Source: DASTHG01 sp035491895 (GTDB taxonomy: Bacteria > Gemmatimonadota > Gemmatimonadetes > Gemmatimonadales > GWC2-71-9). From it: 64,000 bases of DNA. The position numbers were made by a program, and so were the translations under genes. The stretch is from the NCBI GenBank assembly GCA_035491895.1, contig DATJJY010000124.1:1-64000 (forward strand), given 5' to 3'. Position 1 is the stretch's first letter; the number at the start of each line of letters is the position of its first letter. Below the pieces are notes generated by a model that was given only the letters and a program-made list of their open reading frames with translations, did not search any database and had not been told where the DNA came from. Below are positions 25,069 through 34,349 of this stretch, one piece after another.

Positions 25069-25589
25069 GGCGCGTAGATGAAGGTGACGGCGGTGTCCCC
25101 GTACCGGCGGGTCTCGTCTCCGGGGATCGGCGTGTCGGCGGGATGCTCGATTGAGAAAACCCGCGCGAACGGCACCAGCCGGAACATCGCCACGAGGCGG
25201 GCGGTCTGGTCGTTGACGTTGGCGTACGGTGGGTCGGCGAACGCCACGTCGTACTGGCCGGGATGCAGCTGCTCGGCGAAGCGCAGGGCCTCGACCCGGT
25301 GGATCGTGGTCCGCCCCTCGACTTTCAACGTCTTGATGTTCGCCTTGAGGGCGGCGAGCGACATGCGGTGCACTTCCACGAAGTCGGCGGTACTGGCGCC
25401 GCGCGACAGCGCCTCGAGTCCGAGCGCGCCCGATCCGGCATAGAGGTCCAGCACGCGCGCTTCGCGCAACGAGCGCTGCAGGATGCTGAACCACGCCTCG
25501 CGCACACGGCTCGCCGTGGGACGGACCTTGTCCCCTGTCGGCGTCTTCAAGCGGCGGTTCTTGAATTCCCCGCTGATGATAGTGATCAC
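25065..25589 (-). CDS. rsmD: 16S rRNA (guanine966-N2)-methyltransferase RsmD
   Basis: 174 residues from GTG 25589 (GTGA overlap with recJ). Starts VITIISGEFKNRRLKTP, the typical RsmD opening; SAM motif DLYAGSGALG at 48-57; catalytic FADPPY near residue 119. It methylates 16S rRNA during 30S assembly. A longer upstream reading frame is only read-through of recJ in another frame. Confidence 0.93.
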   Translation of the reverse strand: MITIISGEFKNRRLKTPTGDKVRPTASRVREAWFSILQRSLREARVLDLYAGSGALGLEALSRGASTADFVEVHRMSLAALKANIKTLKVEGRTTIHRVEALRFAEQLHPGQYDVAFADPPYANVNDQTARLVAMFRLVPFARVFSIEHPADTPIPGDETRRYGDTAVTFIYAP

Positions 25590-27301
25590 GCTGCCTCCAC
25601 CCCACCGCTCGGGGCGATGGTCGCGACGCGGGCCTGCAGCGTCGAGCGCCCCTGCCAATCGTCCAGCTCGAGCCGAAACGCGACATCGAGCGGGTGCTCC
25701 AGCCACCTCTCCGGTACCTGATCGGCCACCTGGAAACCGATTGCCGGAAGCGCACCCGAGCCGTCGTCGAGCATGAACCGCAGATGATTGGTACCGACTC
25801 TGCGCGCGCCGACGGCGCGCGCCCCTCGCACCCCGAATACCGGCGCGGGGTTCCCGGCCCCGCACGGCTCGAGATGCCGCATCAGCCGCTCCAGATCAGC
25901 GCTCAAGTTGGCGAGCGGCAGCTCCAGGTCGACGCGCTGCGCCGGCACCAGGTCGTCGGGGCGAAGAAGCTCGGCAGCGACGGCCAGAAAGGCAACCCGG
26001 AACTCCTGGAAGCGGTCCCGGCGTACCGTCAGGCCGGCGGCCATGCTGTGGCCGCCAAATTTCTCGAGACAGCCTCCCACACGGTGCAGCGCCCCGTGGA
26101 GATCGAAGCCGCGGATACTGCGCCCCGAGCCGCGCCCCACGTCGCCCTCCCAGGCGATGAGGAACGTGGGGCGCCCGTACCGCTCCACCAGGCGGCTCGC
26201 CACGATTCCGATCACCCCCGGATGCCAGTCGTCCGCCGCCAGCACGATGGCGCGGTCGTCCTCGCTCCCCTGGGCAGCGAGCGCCGCCTCGGCGGAGGCG
26301 AGAATCTGCTGGTCCATCTCCTGACGGCGCGCGTTGAGCGTCTCGAGCTCGCGCGCGAGCTTGGCGGCCTCCGCCGCGTCATCGGTCATCAGGAGCCGCA
26401 GCCCGTCTCCCGCATCGCCGATGCGGCCCGCCGCGTTCAGCCGTGGCGCCAGGATGAATCCGACGTGGCCGGCGCGCAGTGGCTTGCCGGAGAGCCCCGC
26501 CGTCTCGACGAGCGCGGCGAGCCCCGGCCAACGACTGTTCGCGAGGAGCTTCAGCCCGTGGCGCACGAGAATGCGGTTCTCCCCGACGAGCGGGACGACG
26601 TCGGCCACGGTGGCGAGGGCGACGTAGTCGAGAAAGTGCCAGGGGAGCTGATCGGGCAATCCCAGCGCCGGGACGAGCGCCTGCGCCAGCTTGAAGGCCA
26701 CGCCGGTCCCGCACAGGTCCTTGTCGGGGGACGCACAGTCGGGTCGCCGCGGGTCGAGCACCGCAGCGGCGGGCGGCAGTGCGTCCCCGGGGAGATGGTG
26801 GTCGCTGACGATCACCTCGATCCCTTCGGCTCGTGCGGCGCGCACCGTTTCGATCGCCGTGATGCCGCAGTCGCACGTGATGATGAGCCGGGCGCCGAGC
26901 GCACGGGCCCGAGCGAGGCCGGCTGGACCGAAGTCGTACCCATCGCGGATGCGATGCGGCACGAACGCGTGGGCCTGCGCGCCCGCCTCCCGCAGGATGC
27001 GCGTGAGCATTGCGGCCGAGCATTGTCCGTCGACGTCGTAATCGCCGTGGACGAGGATCGGCTCGCCGCGACGCACCGCGCCCTGCACCGCCGCCACCGC
27101 CTCGGGCATATCGGCCCACGACATCGGGTCCGACAGCCCGGTCAGATTCGGCCGGAGGAACGCGCGGGCGTCACCAGCCGAATCGTAGCCGCGCAGCACG
27201 AGCAACGCCGCGAGGGCTTCGGGGATCGACAGGGCGGACGACAGCTCGCCCACGAGCCCCGGATCCGGGGGACGCGCGACCGACCAGCGGGGCACGATCA
27301 T
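25586..27301 (-). CDS. recJ: Single-stranded-DNA-specific exonuclease RecJ
   Basis: 5'-3' exonuclease of recombination and mismatch repair, 571 residues. DHH-family motifs: HGDYDVDG (85-92), CDCGIT (143-148) and SDHH (166-169); the DHHA1 motif GGHSMAAGL is towards the C-terminus, followed by an OB-like domain. ATG 27301 overlaps the zinc-ribbon gene stop (ATGA). Confidence 0.95.
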   Translation of the reverse strand: MIVPRWSVARPPDPGLVGELSSALSIPEALAALLVLRGYDSAGDARAFLRPNLTGLSDPMSWADMPEAVAAVQGAVRRGEPILVHGDYDVDGQCSAAMLTRILREAGAQAHAFVPHRIRDGYDFGPAGLARARALGARLIITCDCGITAIETVRAARAEGIEVIVSDHHLPGDALPPAAAVLDPRRPDCASPDKDLCGTGVAFKLAQALVPALGLPDQLPWHFLDYVALATVADVVPLVGENRILVRHGLKLLANSRWPGLAALVETAGLSGKPLRAGHVGFILAPRLNAAGRIGDAGDGLRLLMTDDAAEAAKLARELETLNARRQEMDQQILASAEAALAAQGSEDDRAIVLAADDWHPGVIGIVASRLVERYGRPTFLIAWEGDVGRGSGRSIRGFDLHGALHRVGGCLEKFGGHSMAAGLTVRRDRFQEFRVAFLAVAAELLRPDDLVPAQRVDLELPLANLSADLERLMRHLEPCGAGNPAPVFGVRGARAVGARRVGTNHLRFMLDDGSGALPAIGFQVADQVPERWLEHPLDVAFRLELDDWQGRSTLQARVATIAPSGGVEAA

Positions 27302-28002
27302 TCGGCGCTGTAGAGCAGCACGCCGCACGCCTCGCACGTCTCGATCGACGCGCCGCGCTGGATCAGGACGCGGCGCTGCGTCGGCACCGCCGTGAAGCAG
27401 TGCCCGCACGCATCGCCGTGCAGCGCGTAGAGGGCGAGGGGCGCCTTGCCGCGACGGATCCGCTCGTAGCGCGACAGCAGCGCGCCATTGACGCTGCGCG
27501 TCGCTTCCGTGCGGATGCCCCGCGCGGCCGTGAGGTCGGCGATCACCGCCTCCCGCCTGCCGGCCAGGGCCTCGCGCTCCGGCGCCTGTGCGTCGCGCAC
27601 CGCGTCGAGCGCCCGCTCCGCTTCCGCCGCTTTGCGCTCCGCCTCTTGCACCGCGTCTCCCGAGCGCATGAACTCGGCCTCTTCCTTGGCGAGCACGGTG
27701 CGCGTCAGGTCGAGCTCCGCCATGAGCGTCGACGCTTCCTTCGCGCCCCGGACCCACTCGAGCTTCTGGCGACGCTGGTCCTGCATCGTCTTGTAGTTCG
27801 CGATTTTTCCCTCCAGCTCATCCTTGCGCCGCAGGGCGTCGTCGATGGCGCGCCGCGCGGCGTCGAGCGATCGCTGCGCGAGCGCCAACTGCTCGTCGAG
27901 TCGGCGCACGTCCGGCTCCAGCGCGGCCAGCGCCTGCTCCGATTTCGTGACGTCCTGATCCTTCGCCTGCAGCGTCAACAGAGCCTCAAGATCCGGGTGC
28001 AC
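27298..28002 (-). CDS. Coiled-coil zinc-ribbon protein (DUF164-type)
   Basis: 234 residues: a long antiparallel coiled coil (about 5-185) and a C-terminal C4 zinc ribbon with Cys199, Cys202, Cys223 and Cys226. This is the family often annotated as C4-type zinc ribbon domain protein; its role is not established, with links to nucleic acids or flagella in some species. GTG 28002 is chosen for the AGGAGG four to five bases upstream, inside the end of dnaG. Confidence 0.82.
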   Translation of the reverse strand: MHPDLEALLTLQAKDQDVTKSEQALAALEPDVRRLDEQLALAQRSLDAARRAIDDALRRKDELEGKIANYKTMQDQRRQKLEWVRGAKEASTLMAELDLTRTVLAKEEAEFMRSGDAVQEAERKAAEAERALDAVRDAQAPEREALAGRREAVIADLTAARGIRTEATRSVNGALLSRYERIRRGKAPLALYALHGDACGHCFTAVPTQRRVLIQRGASIETCEACGVLLYSAE

Positions 28003-29740
28003 CACTCCTCCTGGAGACGATCTTGTACGTGGGACGAATGCGATTGCGCTCGGCGGCGATGCGTTGCTTTTCCAGAGCGAGCCTGCTCTTCTCGGCCTCA
28101 TCGGCGAGCGGCAGCTCGCGCTCCAACCGGTCCAGCTCTCGATCCAGTCGCCGCGCGTCGATCCAGCTCACCGCGCGATCGAACAGGGCGTCCGGCTCCC
28201 CCTCCGCCAGCCGCTCCCCCCGCAGCACCTCGTAGGCGCGGGCGGCCACGCCATCCAGCTCCTCCAGCCGGCCCTCCGCGACCGCCTCGAAGACGGCGCG
28301 ATAGATCGGGTGCTCGATCTCCTCTGGATCCACCTTTTCGAGGACCCGATCGCGCCACGCGTCCCCCTGCAGCATGGTGAGGACGAGGGCGCGCTCCGCG
28401 TTGGCGGGCAAGGCGGGCAGCGGCACCCCCGCAGCCGGCGCCGCGGCGGGAGCGGATTCGCGCGGGCGCGTGCCGGTGATTTCCCGCTCCAGCACGTCCT
28501 TGCGCACATGGGCGACCTCGGCGACGCGGCTCAGGTACAGCTCGCGCGTCAAGGGGTCCGTCGCCGCGCGAATCGTCGGGAACAGACGGTCCAGTGCCCG
28601 GCGCCGTCCGGGGAGCGTCTCGAAAAACCGCTTGTGCTCGAGGATCTGGATTTTGCGCTCGAGCACGTCGACGGCGTCCTTCGCGACCGCTTCGAACGCC
28701 GCGCTGCCGCCGCGACGGACCAGCGTGTCGGGATCTTCCCCTGCCGGCAGCGTCGCCACGCTGACACGGATCCCCGCCCGCAGCAACTCGTCGCCCGCGC
28801 GGAAGGTGGCGCGCAGCCCGGCGTCGTCCGAGTCGTAACACAGCACGACCTGGGGAGCGTGGCGGCGCAGCAACTCGGCTTGGTCGGCGGTGAGGCCGGT
28901 GCCCATCGGGGCCACCACCTCGTCGATGCCCGCCAACGCGAGCCGGATCACGTCGAAGTAGCCCTCCACGAGGATCGCCCGCTCCGCCTTGCGCATGGCG
29001 GGACGCGCTTCTTGAAGATGGTACAGCAGCTTTCCTTTATGAAAGATCGGTGTCTCGGGTGAGTTCAGGTATTTCGGCTCCCCCTCGCCCAGGATGCGAC
29101 CACCGAACGCCACGGCCCGGCCACGCAGGTCGTGAATCGGAAACAGCAGCCGGCCGCGGAACCGGGGGGCGATCGTGCCATCTTCGCGGCGGCGCTCGAG
29201 CCCCGCCTCGAGCAACACCGCCTCGTCGATTCCCAGCTTGCGCATCGCCTCACCGAACGCCGGGCCGCGCGGGGCAAACCCGAGTCCCAGGGCGCCGGAT
29301 TGCTCGGCGCTGATGTCGCGCGAGGCGAGATAGTTGCGGGCCAGGGCGGCATCGCCGCTGTCCTGCAGTTGGCGTGAGAACCAGTCATGGGCCGCCGCGA
29401 CTGCCGCGAACAGCGGCTCGCGCGGATCGGGTCCGGCCGGCCCCCGCTCGGGAATGGTGATCCCGACGCGGCGGGCGACTTCCCGCACGGCAGTCGGGTA
29501 GTCCATGCCGAGCCGCTTCATGAAGAAGGTGAAGACGTCGCCCGATTCATGACAGACGAAGCAGTGGTACATCCCCTTCTTCGGAATGACGGCGAAGTTG
29601 CGGTGCGTGCCCCCATGGAACGGGCACGCTCCGCGGTAATCCCCGCCACTCCGCTTCAGCTCGACCTGCTCGCCGATGATGCCGACGATGTCGGCGGCAT
29701 CGCGCACCTGCTCGATCACGTCATCCGGGATGAGACTCAC
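27986..29740 (-). CDS. dnaG: DNA primase
   Basis: Makes RNA primers for replication; 584 residues. The N-terminal CHC2 zinc site is Cys39, His42, Cys60, Cys63; the TOPRIM core has ILVEGYFDVI and CYDSDDAG; the C-terminal helical domain binds DnaB. The start is GTG 29740, overlapping the mutS2 stop (GTGA). No rpoD follows, unlike many genomes. Confidence 0.96.
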   Translation of the reverse strand: MSLIPDDVIEQVRDAADIVGIIGEQVELKRSGGDYRGACPFHGGTHRNFAVIPKKGMYHCFVCHESGDVFTFFMKRLGMDYPTAVREVARRVGITIPERGPAGPDPREPLFAAVAAAHDWFSRQLQDSGDAALARNYLASRDISAEQSGALGLGFAPRGPAFGEAMRKLGIDEAVLLEAGLERRREDGTIAPRFRGRLLFPIHDLRGRAVAFGGRILGEGEPKYLNSPETPIFHKGKLLYHLQEARPAMRKAERAILVEGYFDVIRLALAGIDEVVAPMGTGLTADQAELLRRHAPQVVLCYDSDDAGLRATFRAGDELLRAGIRVSVATLPAGEDPDTLVRRGGSAAFEAVAKDAVDVLERKIQILEHKRFFETLPGRRRALDRLFPTIRAATDPLTRELYLSRVAEVAHVRKDVLEREITGTRPRESAPAAAPAAGVPLPALPANAERALVLTMLQGDAWRDRVLEKVDPEEIEHPIYRAVFEAVAEGRLEELDGVAARAYEVLRGERLAEGEPDALFDRAVSWIDARRLDRELDRLERELPLADEAEKSRLALEKQRIAAERNRIRPTYKIVSRRSGAPGS

Positions 29741-32151
29741 CGGAGCTCCACGACGGTCACGCCGGACCCTCCCTGGTTGGCGGGAGCGAGCCCGAATCGG
29801 GCCACGCGTGGGTCGCGCTGCAGGATGCGTTGCACGAGGTCGCGCAATGCGCCGGTGCCCTTCCCATGAATGATCCGCAGAAAGGGAAGGTCGTCGAGTA
29901 CGGCAGCGTCCAATGCCCGCTCCAGAACGGCTTCAGCCTCGTCGGCGCGGAGACCGCGGAGGGAGACTTCTGTCTCCGCCACGGTCGTAGGGCGGTCGGG
30001 AGAACCGATGGTCCCCAAAGGACTCCCTGTCGGTCGCGGGCGGTCAGGCGGTCGGGCGGTCGACTGTTGCTCGATGATGGCAGCGATGGCAGCGCGACTG
30101 ACCACGATCCGGAGCGCCCCAGCCTCGATGACGAGGTCGCCATCGCCTCGCAGCTCGCTGACCGTACCGACCATCCCGTCCGTAGTTCGGACGCGATCCC
30201 CCACACGAACCGCTTCCGGACCGCCACTGTTGTCGTCCGACCGCCCGACCGCCTGTCCGCCGCCTTTGACTTCCGCGATCGCCCGCTCCAGCAGGCGCCG
30301 TGCCTCCCTGGCCGTCGCTTCATCCACGGCGGCGCGCGCTTGGCCCAGGGCGGCTTCGACGGTCTTGCGGGCCTCGAGCAAATACGCGCGCGCCTGCTCG
30401 CGGGCCCGCGCATCCAGCGTGCGTTCGCGCTCCACGACGCCGCGCTCGCGCTCGGCTGCGGCCTGCTCTCTCGCTTCGAGCCGCGTGCGCTCGGTGGCCG
30501 CGGCGGCTTCCGCATCGCCCACGACCGTCTCGCGCTCGACGAGGGCGCGGGCCCGGGCTTCCACGTCGGCGAGTAGCGCGTCGAGCTGTCGTTCCGCGTC
30601 GGGCACCGCCTGCTCGGCGTCGGCCAGCACATCGTCCGCCACGCCGAGGCGACGGGCGATCGCGAGCCCGTAGGAGCGACCCGGGAGACCTTTGAGGAGA
30701 CGATAGGTCGGCGTCAGCGACGCGGCATCGAACTGCAGCGACGCGTTCACGATGCCGACCGACTCGGCCGCGAGTCGCTTCAGCGCACCGAGGTGCGTCG
30801 TCGCCAGCGTGACGGCGTGCCGCCGCGTGAGACTGCGCAGTGTGGCCCCAGCGAGCGCCGCTCCCTCGGCGGGATCGGTGCCGCTGCCGATCTCGTCCAG
30901 CAACACCAGCGTCGCTCCGTCGGAGAACGCGAGGATGTCGCGCAGCACCGCCACGTGCGCCGAGAAGGTCGACAGGCTGGCAGCGATCGACTGGCGGTCG
31001 CCAATGTCCGCGAACATCCGGGCGAAAACGGGAAGCCGCGAGTGCGGCCCGAGCGGGGGAATGACCCCGCTCTGCACCAGCAGGGCGAGTAGCCCGACCG
31101 CCTTGATGAGCACAGTCTTTCCGCCGGTGTTGGGACCGGAGATGAGCACCGTCCACTCATCCGACGCGAGCTCGAGGTCGAACGGGATGACGACCGTCTC
31201 CCCGCTGACGAGCAACGGGTGGCGCCCGCCGCGAATCTTGAGCGGGCCGCCGCCGATCTCGGGCGCGAAGCCGTTGACTTCTACGGCGTAGCGGGCGCGG
31301 GCGCACAGATCGTCGAAGGCGATGCACGCCTCCCACGCGGTCGCGATCGTATCGCGGTGCGGTCGGAGGGCGTCGGTCAGCTCGCGCAGCACGCGCAACA
31401 CTTCGCGATGCTCGTCGGCCTCCGCCGCGCGCAGCTCGTTGCCGAGCTCGATCACCTCGGGAGGCTCGAGGAACACGGTGGCGCGGGTCGCCGACTCGTC
31501 GTGCACGATGCCGCCGATTTTCCCGCGCGCCGCGGCGCGCACGGGGATCACGTAACGACCCGCCCGCAGCGTCACCGCAGCGTCGGGGGCGCGGTCCTGG
31601 GAATCGATTCCCTGGAGCAGCCGCTCGAGTCGCGCGACGAGCCTGGTGCGGGCATCCCGCACCGCTTTGCGCGCGCGCGCCAGATCGCGCGACGCGCCGT
31701 CGAGCACCGCCCCGTCGGGAGCGATCGCGGCCGCGAGCCGTGTCTCCAGCTGCTTCGGAGGGAGTGGAGCGCGCAAGGCCGCGGTGCGCGGCGCATCGCG
31801 CTCCAGACGTCCGAGGATCGCGCCGACGAGGCGCGCGGCAACCAGCGCGACCGCGAGCTCGGCCAGCGCCGGACCCTCGAGGGCGCTCCCCGGAACGCCG
31901 AGCAGGCGCAGCGTCTCACCGATGTCCGGGACGGGCTCGGCGCGCAGCTCCGCGTCGGTGATGAGGAGGGCCGCGAGCTCGGCGACCTGCGCCAGAGCGT
32001 CACGGACTCCATCGGCGTCGATGGCGGGGCGGCGCTCCTGTACCCGCGCCGCGCCGAGTGGGCCGGCGGCGAACGCCGCTACGCGCTCCAGGGCGGCAGG
32101 AAATTCCAGCGTCTCCAGGACGGCAGGGGGGAACCCGCCTCCCACACTCAT
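29737..32151 (-). CDS. mutS2: Endonuclease MutS2
   Basis: 804 residues. MutS core and clamp, ATPase Walker A GPNTGGKT (339-346), Walker B LVLLDEIGSGTDPAEG, a long coiled coil, then a C-terminal Smr nuclease domain (about 725-804; VSLRGLRADEAEA, IIHGKGTGALRD). The protein is implicated in suppressing recombination or rescuing collided ribosomes. Two linker segments, at about 632-638 and 697-703, are coded by an inverted pair of octamer arrays and read as Pro/Asp/Arg-rich or Gly/Arg-rich stretches outside the conserved domains. Confidence 0.95.
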   Translation of the reverse strand: MSVGGGFPPAVLETLEFPAALERVAAFAAGPLGAARVQERRPAIDADGVRDALAQVAELAALLITDAELRAEPVPDIGETLRLLGVPGSALEGPALAELAVALVAARLVGAILGRLERDAPRTAALRAPLPPKQLETRLAAAIAPDGAVLDGASRDLARARKAVRDARTRLVARLERLLQGIDSQDRAPDAAVTLRAGRYVIPVRAAARGKIGGIVHDESATRATVFLEPPEVIELGNELRAAEADEHREVLRVLRELTDALRPHRDTIATAWEACIAFDDLCARARYAVEVNGFAPEIGGGPLKIRGGRHPLLVSGETVVIPFDLELASDEWTVLISGPNTGGKTVLIKAVGLLALLVQSGVIPPLGPHSRLPVFARMFADIGDRQSIAASLSTFSAHVAVLRDILAFSDGATLVLLDEIGSGTDPAEGAALAGATLRSLTRRHAVTLATTHLGALKRLAAESVGIVNASLQFDAASLTPTYRLLKGLPGRSYGLAIARRLGVADDVLADAEQAVPDAERQLDALLADVEARARALVERETVVGDAEAAAATERTRLEAREQAAAERERGVVERERTLDARAREQARAYLLEARKTVEAALGQARAAVDEATAREARRLLERAIAEVKGGGQAVGRSDDNSGGPEAVRVGDRVRTTDGMVGTVSELRGDGDLVIEAGALRIVVSRAAIAAIIEQQSTARPPDRPRPTGSPLGTIGSPDRPTTVAETEVSLRGLRADEAEAVLERALDAAVLDDLPFLRIIHGKGTGALRDLVQRILQRDPRVARFGLAPANQGGSGVTVVELR
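30038..30255. repeat. Inverted octamer arrays inside mutS2
   Basis: Three octamers (GGGCGGTC, AGGCGGTC, GGGCGGTC) lie at 30038-30061; an inverted partner at 30238-30255 makes a perfect 18-base inverted repeat with 30045-30062. Both halves are in frame and flank the KOW-like segment VRVGDRVRTTDGMVGTV. A related GGGCGGTCG word also occurs at 29990-30000. Confidence 0.75.
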
Positions 32152-32591
32152 ACGCTCGCCGACAGCTCCTCGCGCACGATCTGGTTGATCAGCTTCCCGT
32201 CGGCGCGTCCTTTGAAATGAGGCATGACCTGTCCCATGACCTTCCCGAGATCGGTGGCGCCCGCCGCGATGGCGGCCCGCACCGCGACTCTGATCTCCTC
32301 GGGCGGCACCTGCGCCGGGAGATATCCTTCGAGCAGCGCCACCTCCCGCTGCTCCATATCCGCACGATCCGCTCGCCCCACGGCGGTGAATTGCTCGGCC
32401 GCCTCGCGCCGTTTCTTGATGCCCCGGCGCACGACGTCCACCGCTTCCTCGTCGGTCAGCGGATGATGCACTTCGAATTCGCGGTTCTTGAGATCTGCGA
32501 GAACGGTCGAATACAGCAGCGTGCGGTGTTGATCGCGGGCCTTCCGGGCCTCGTTGAGGGCCATCTGGAGCCGCTCGACGAGGCTGGGCAT
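32148..32591 (-). CDS. GatB/YqeY domain-containing protein
   Basis: 147 residues, the family length. Opening SLVERLQMALNEARKARD, then EEAVDVVRRGIKKRREAAEQF, EVALLEGYLPAQ and the ending GADGKL-like GRADGKLINQIVREEL. The domain resembles the tRNA-binding tail of the GatB amidotransferase subunit; its exact task is unknown. It follows rpsU by one base and overlaps mutS2 as ATGA; rpsU-yqeY-dnaG is a frequent bacterial cluster. Confidence 0.88.
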   Translation of the reverse strand: MPSLVERLQMALNEARKARDQHRTLLYSTVLADLKNREFEVHHPLTDEEAVDVVRRGIKKRREAAEQFTAVGRADRADMEQREVALLEGYLPAQVPPEEIRVAVRAAIAAGATDLGKVMGQVMPHFKGRADGKLINQIVREELSASV

Positions 32592-32592
32592 T

Positions 32593-32781
32593 TCAGAAGG
32601 AGCGAGGCCGCCGGCTCTTGCGGCGCGCCGCATTCATTTTCCGCTTCCGGCGCTCACTTGGCTTCTCGTAGTGACGGTGCTTGCGCAGATCCGAGAGAAT
32701 CCCCGCCTTTTCGCACTTCTTCTTGAAGCGCTTCAAGGCGCGCTCGAAGCTCTCGTCGTCATGGATGATCACTTCCGGCAT
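32593..32781 (-). CDS. rpsU: 30S ribosomal protein S21
   Basis: 62 residues, basic, MPEVIIHDDESFERALKRF and KKCEKAGILSDLRKHRHYE as in all S21 proteins. The 69-base gap up to the HIT gene holds a weak stem (CTAACT/AGTTAG) and is a likely place for the promoter of the rpsU-yqeY-mutS2-dnaG run. Confidence 0.96.
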   Translation of the reverse strand: MPEVIIHDDESFERALKRFKKKCEKAGILSDLRKHRHYEKPSERRKRKMNAARRKSRRPRSF

Positions 32782-32850
32782 TCGGTTCTCTGGACCCCTT
32801 TCTGGAGGCTGCGCGGGCTGCCTAACTCTGAGAGACTCGGGAAGTTAGCC

Positions 32851-33189
32851 TCACCCGGGAGGCCAGGTCAAGCGGCGCCCGCCGAGCAGGTGGAGGTGCA
32901 GATGAAACACCGTCTGCCCGCCGTTGCGATTCGTATTGAGGACGATCCGGTACCCGTCGGCGGCGATCTTCTCATCCCGCGCGATCTGACGAGCCAATAG
33001 CAGCATCTCGCCGAGCAGCTGTCCGTCCTTCACCTCCTCGAGCGACGCCGTGTGCTCGGTCGGAATCACGAGCACGTGCATCGGAGCCTGCGGGCTGACA
33101 TCCCGGAATGCGACGAGGCGGTCGGTGCGCGCGACCAGCGACGCGGGAATCTCGCCGCTCGCGATCTTGCAGAAGATGCAGTCGGACAC
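32851..33189 (-). CDS. HIT family protein (histidine triad)
   Basis: 112 residues from GTG 33189. CIFCKIASGEIPAS at the start and the active-site triad FHLHLHLLGG near the C-terminus identify an HIT hydrolase of nucleoside phosphoramidates or dinucleotides. The gene begins two bases beyond the dnaJ stop on the same strand. The substrate is unknown. Confidence 0.92.
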   Translation of the reverse strand: MSDCIFCKIASGEIPASLVARTDRLVAFRDVSPQAPMHVLVIPTEHTASLEEVKDGQLLGEMLLLARQIARDEKIAADGYRIVLNTNRNGGQTVFHLHLHLLGGRRLTWPPG

Positions 33190-33191
33190 CG

Positions 33192-34349
33192 CTAAGCGCC
33201 GAACGCTTCGCGGATCTTGTTCCAGAAGCCGCGACCGACGGTCTCCGCCGACGGCGGCTCCCCCTCGATCTTCTGCAGCTCCTGGAATTTCTCTTCCTGC
33301 TCCGGCGTGAGCCGCGTCGGCGTCCACACGTGGACGCGGACGTGCAAGTCCCCGTGCCCCGACTCTCCCAGCCGCGGTAACCCCTTGCCGCGCAGCCGGT
33401 ACATGGTCCCGGTCTGCGTACCCGGCTGCACCTTGAGGGGCGATGTGCCGTACGGCGTCGGGATTTCGACGTCGCCGCCCAGTGCCGCCTGGCTGAACGA
33501 CACGGGAAGATCGTAGACGAGGTCGTCGCCGTGACGCTCGAAGCGCGGATCCTCGACGATCTCCAGCACCGCGATCAGGTCGCCCGCAGGACCGTTGCGC
33601 GGCCCGGGGACGCCCTGCCCTCGCACGGTCAGGTAATGATGATCGGCAACGCCCGCCGGGACGTCGAGCTGGACGGTCTTCTCGGCTTTGACACGGCCGT
33701 CACCGCGGCACACGGGGCACGGGTCCTTGATCACCGTCCCCTCGCCGCCGCAGGTCGGACAGGGCGAGACGGAGACGAACTGGCCGAACATCGACTGCGC
33801 GGCACGCCGCACTTCCCCGGTTCCCCCGCAGGTCGTGCACGCCGTGGCCTTTGTGCCGGCCTTGCCGCCGCTGCCCTTGCAGACGTCGCAGGTGTCGAGC
33901 GTCTTGAGCTTGACCGCCTTCGTGGTGCCGGTAGCCACCTCGGCCAACGTGAGACGCAGCGAGACCTTGAGATCGGCTCCGCGCCGGCGGTCACGCCGGG
34001 TGCGCTCGCCCCCGCCGCCGCCGAAGAAGGCGTCGAACCCGCCCAACCCACCGAAGTCGCGCATGAAGATGTTGAGCGCTTCGGAGAGATCGAAGTGGGT
34101 GAACCCGCCCGACGCGGCCCCCGCGCCACGCACCCCCGCTTCGCCGTAACGGTCGTACACGGCACGCTGCTCGGGATCGCGCAGCACCTCGTAGGCCTCT
34201 GTGATCTCCTTGAAGCGCTCCTCGGCACCAGAGTCCTTGTTGCGGTCGGGGTGCGACTCCATCGCGAGCTTGCGATAGGCCTTCTTGATCGCGGCCTCGG
34301 AGGCACCACGAGAGACGCCCAACACCGCGTAGTAGTCCCGGCGACTCAT
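33192..34349 (-). CDS. dnaJ: Chaperone protein DnaJ
   Basis: 385 residues of a full type I DnaJ: J domain with HPD (33-35), Gly/Phe-rich linker, four CxxCxGxG zinc modules (about 150-215: CDVCKGSG, CTTCGGTG, CPTCGGEG, CPVCRGDG) and a substrate-binding C-terminus. It overlaps hrcA as ATGA. grpE and dnaK are not in the window. Confidence 0.97.
   Translation of the reverse strand: MSRRDYYAVLGVSRGASEAAIKKAYRKLAMESHPDRNKDSGAEERFKEITEAYEVLRDPEQRAVYDRYGEAGVRGAGAASGGFTHFDLSEALNIFMRDFGGLGGFDAFFGGGGGERTRRDRRRGADLKVSLRLTLAEVATGTTKAVKLKTLDTCDVCKGSGGKAGTKATACTTCGGTGEVRRAAQSMFGQFVSVSPCPTCGGEGTVIKDPCPVCRGDGRVKAEKTVQLDVPAGVADHHYLTVRGQGVPGPRNGPAGDLIAVLEIVEDPRFERHGDDLVYDLPVSFSQAALGGDVEIPTPYGTSPLKVQPGTQTGTMYRLRGKGLPRLGESGHGDLHVRVHVWTPTRLTPEQEEKFQELQKIEGEPPSAETVGRGFWNKIREAFGA

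Noticed and set aside
32822..32848. CIRCE element upstream of rpsU
   Set aside because: The arms are only six bases (CTAACT/AGTTAG) and do not match TTAGCACTC.
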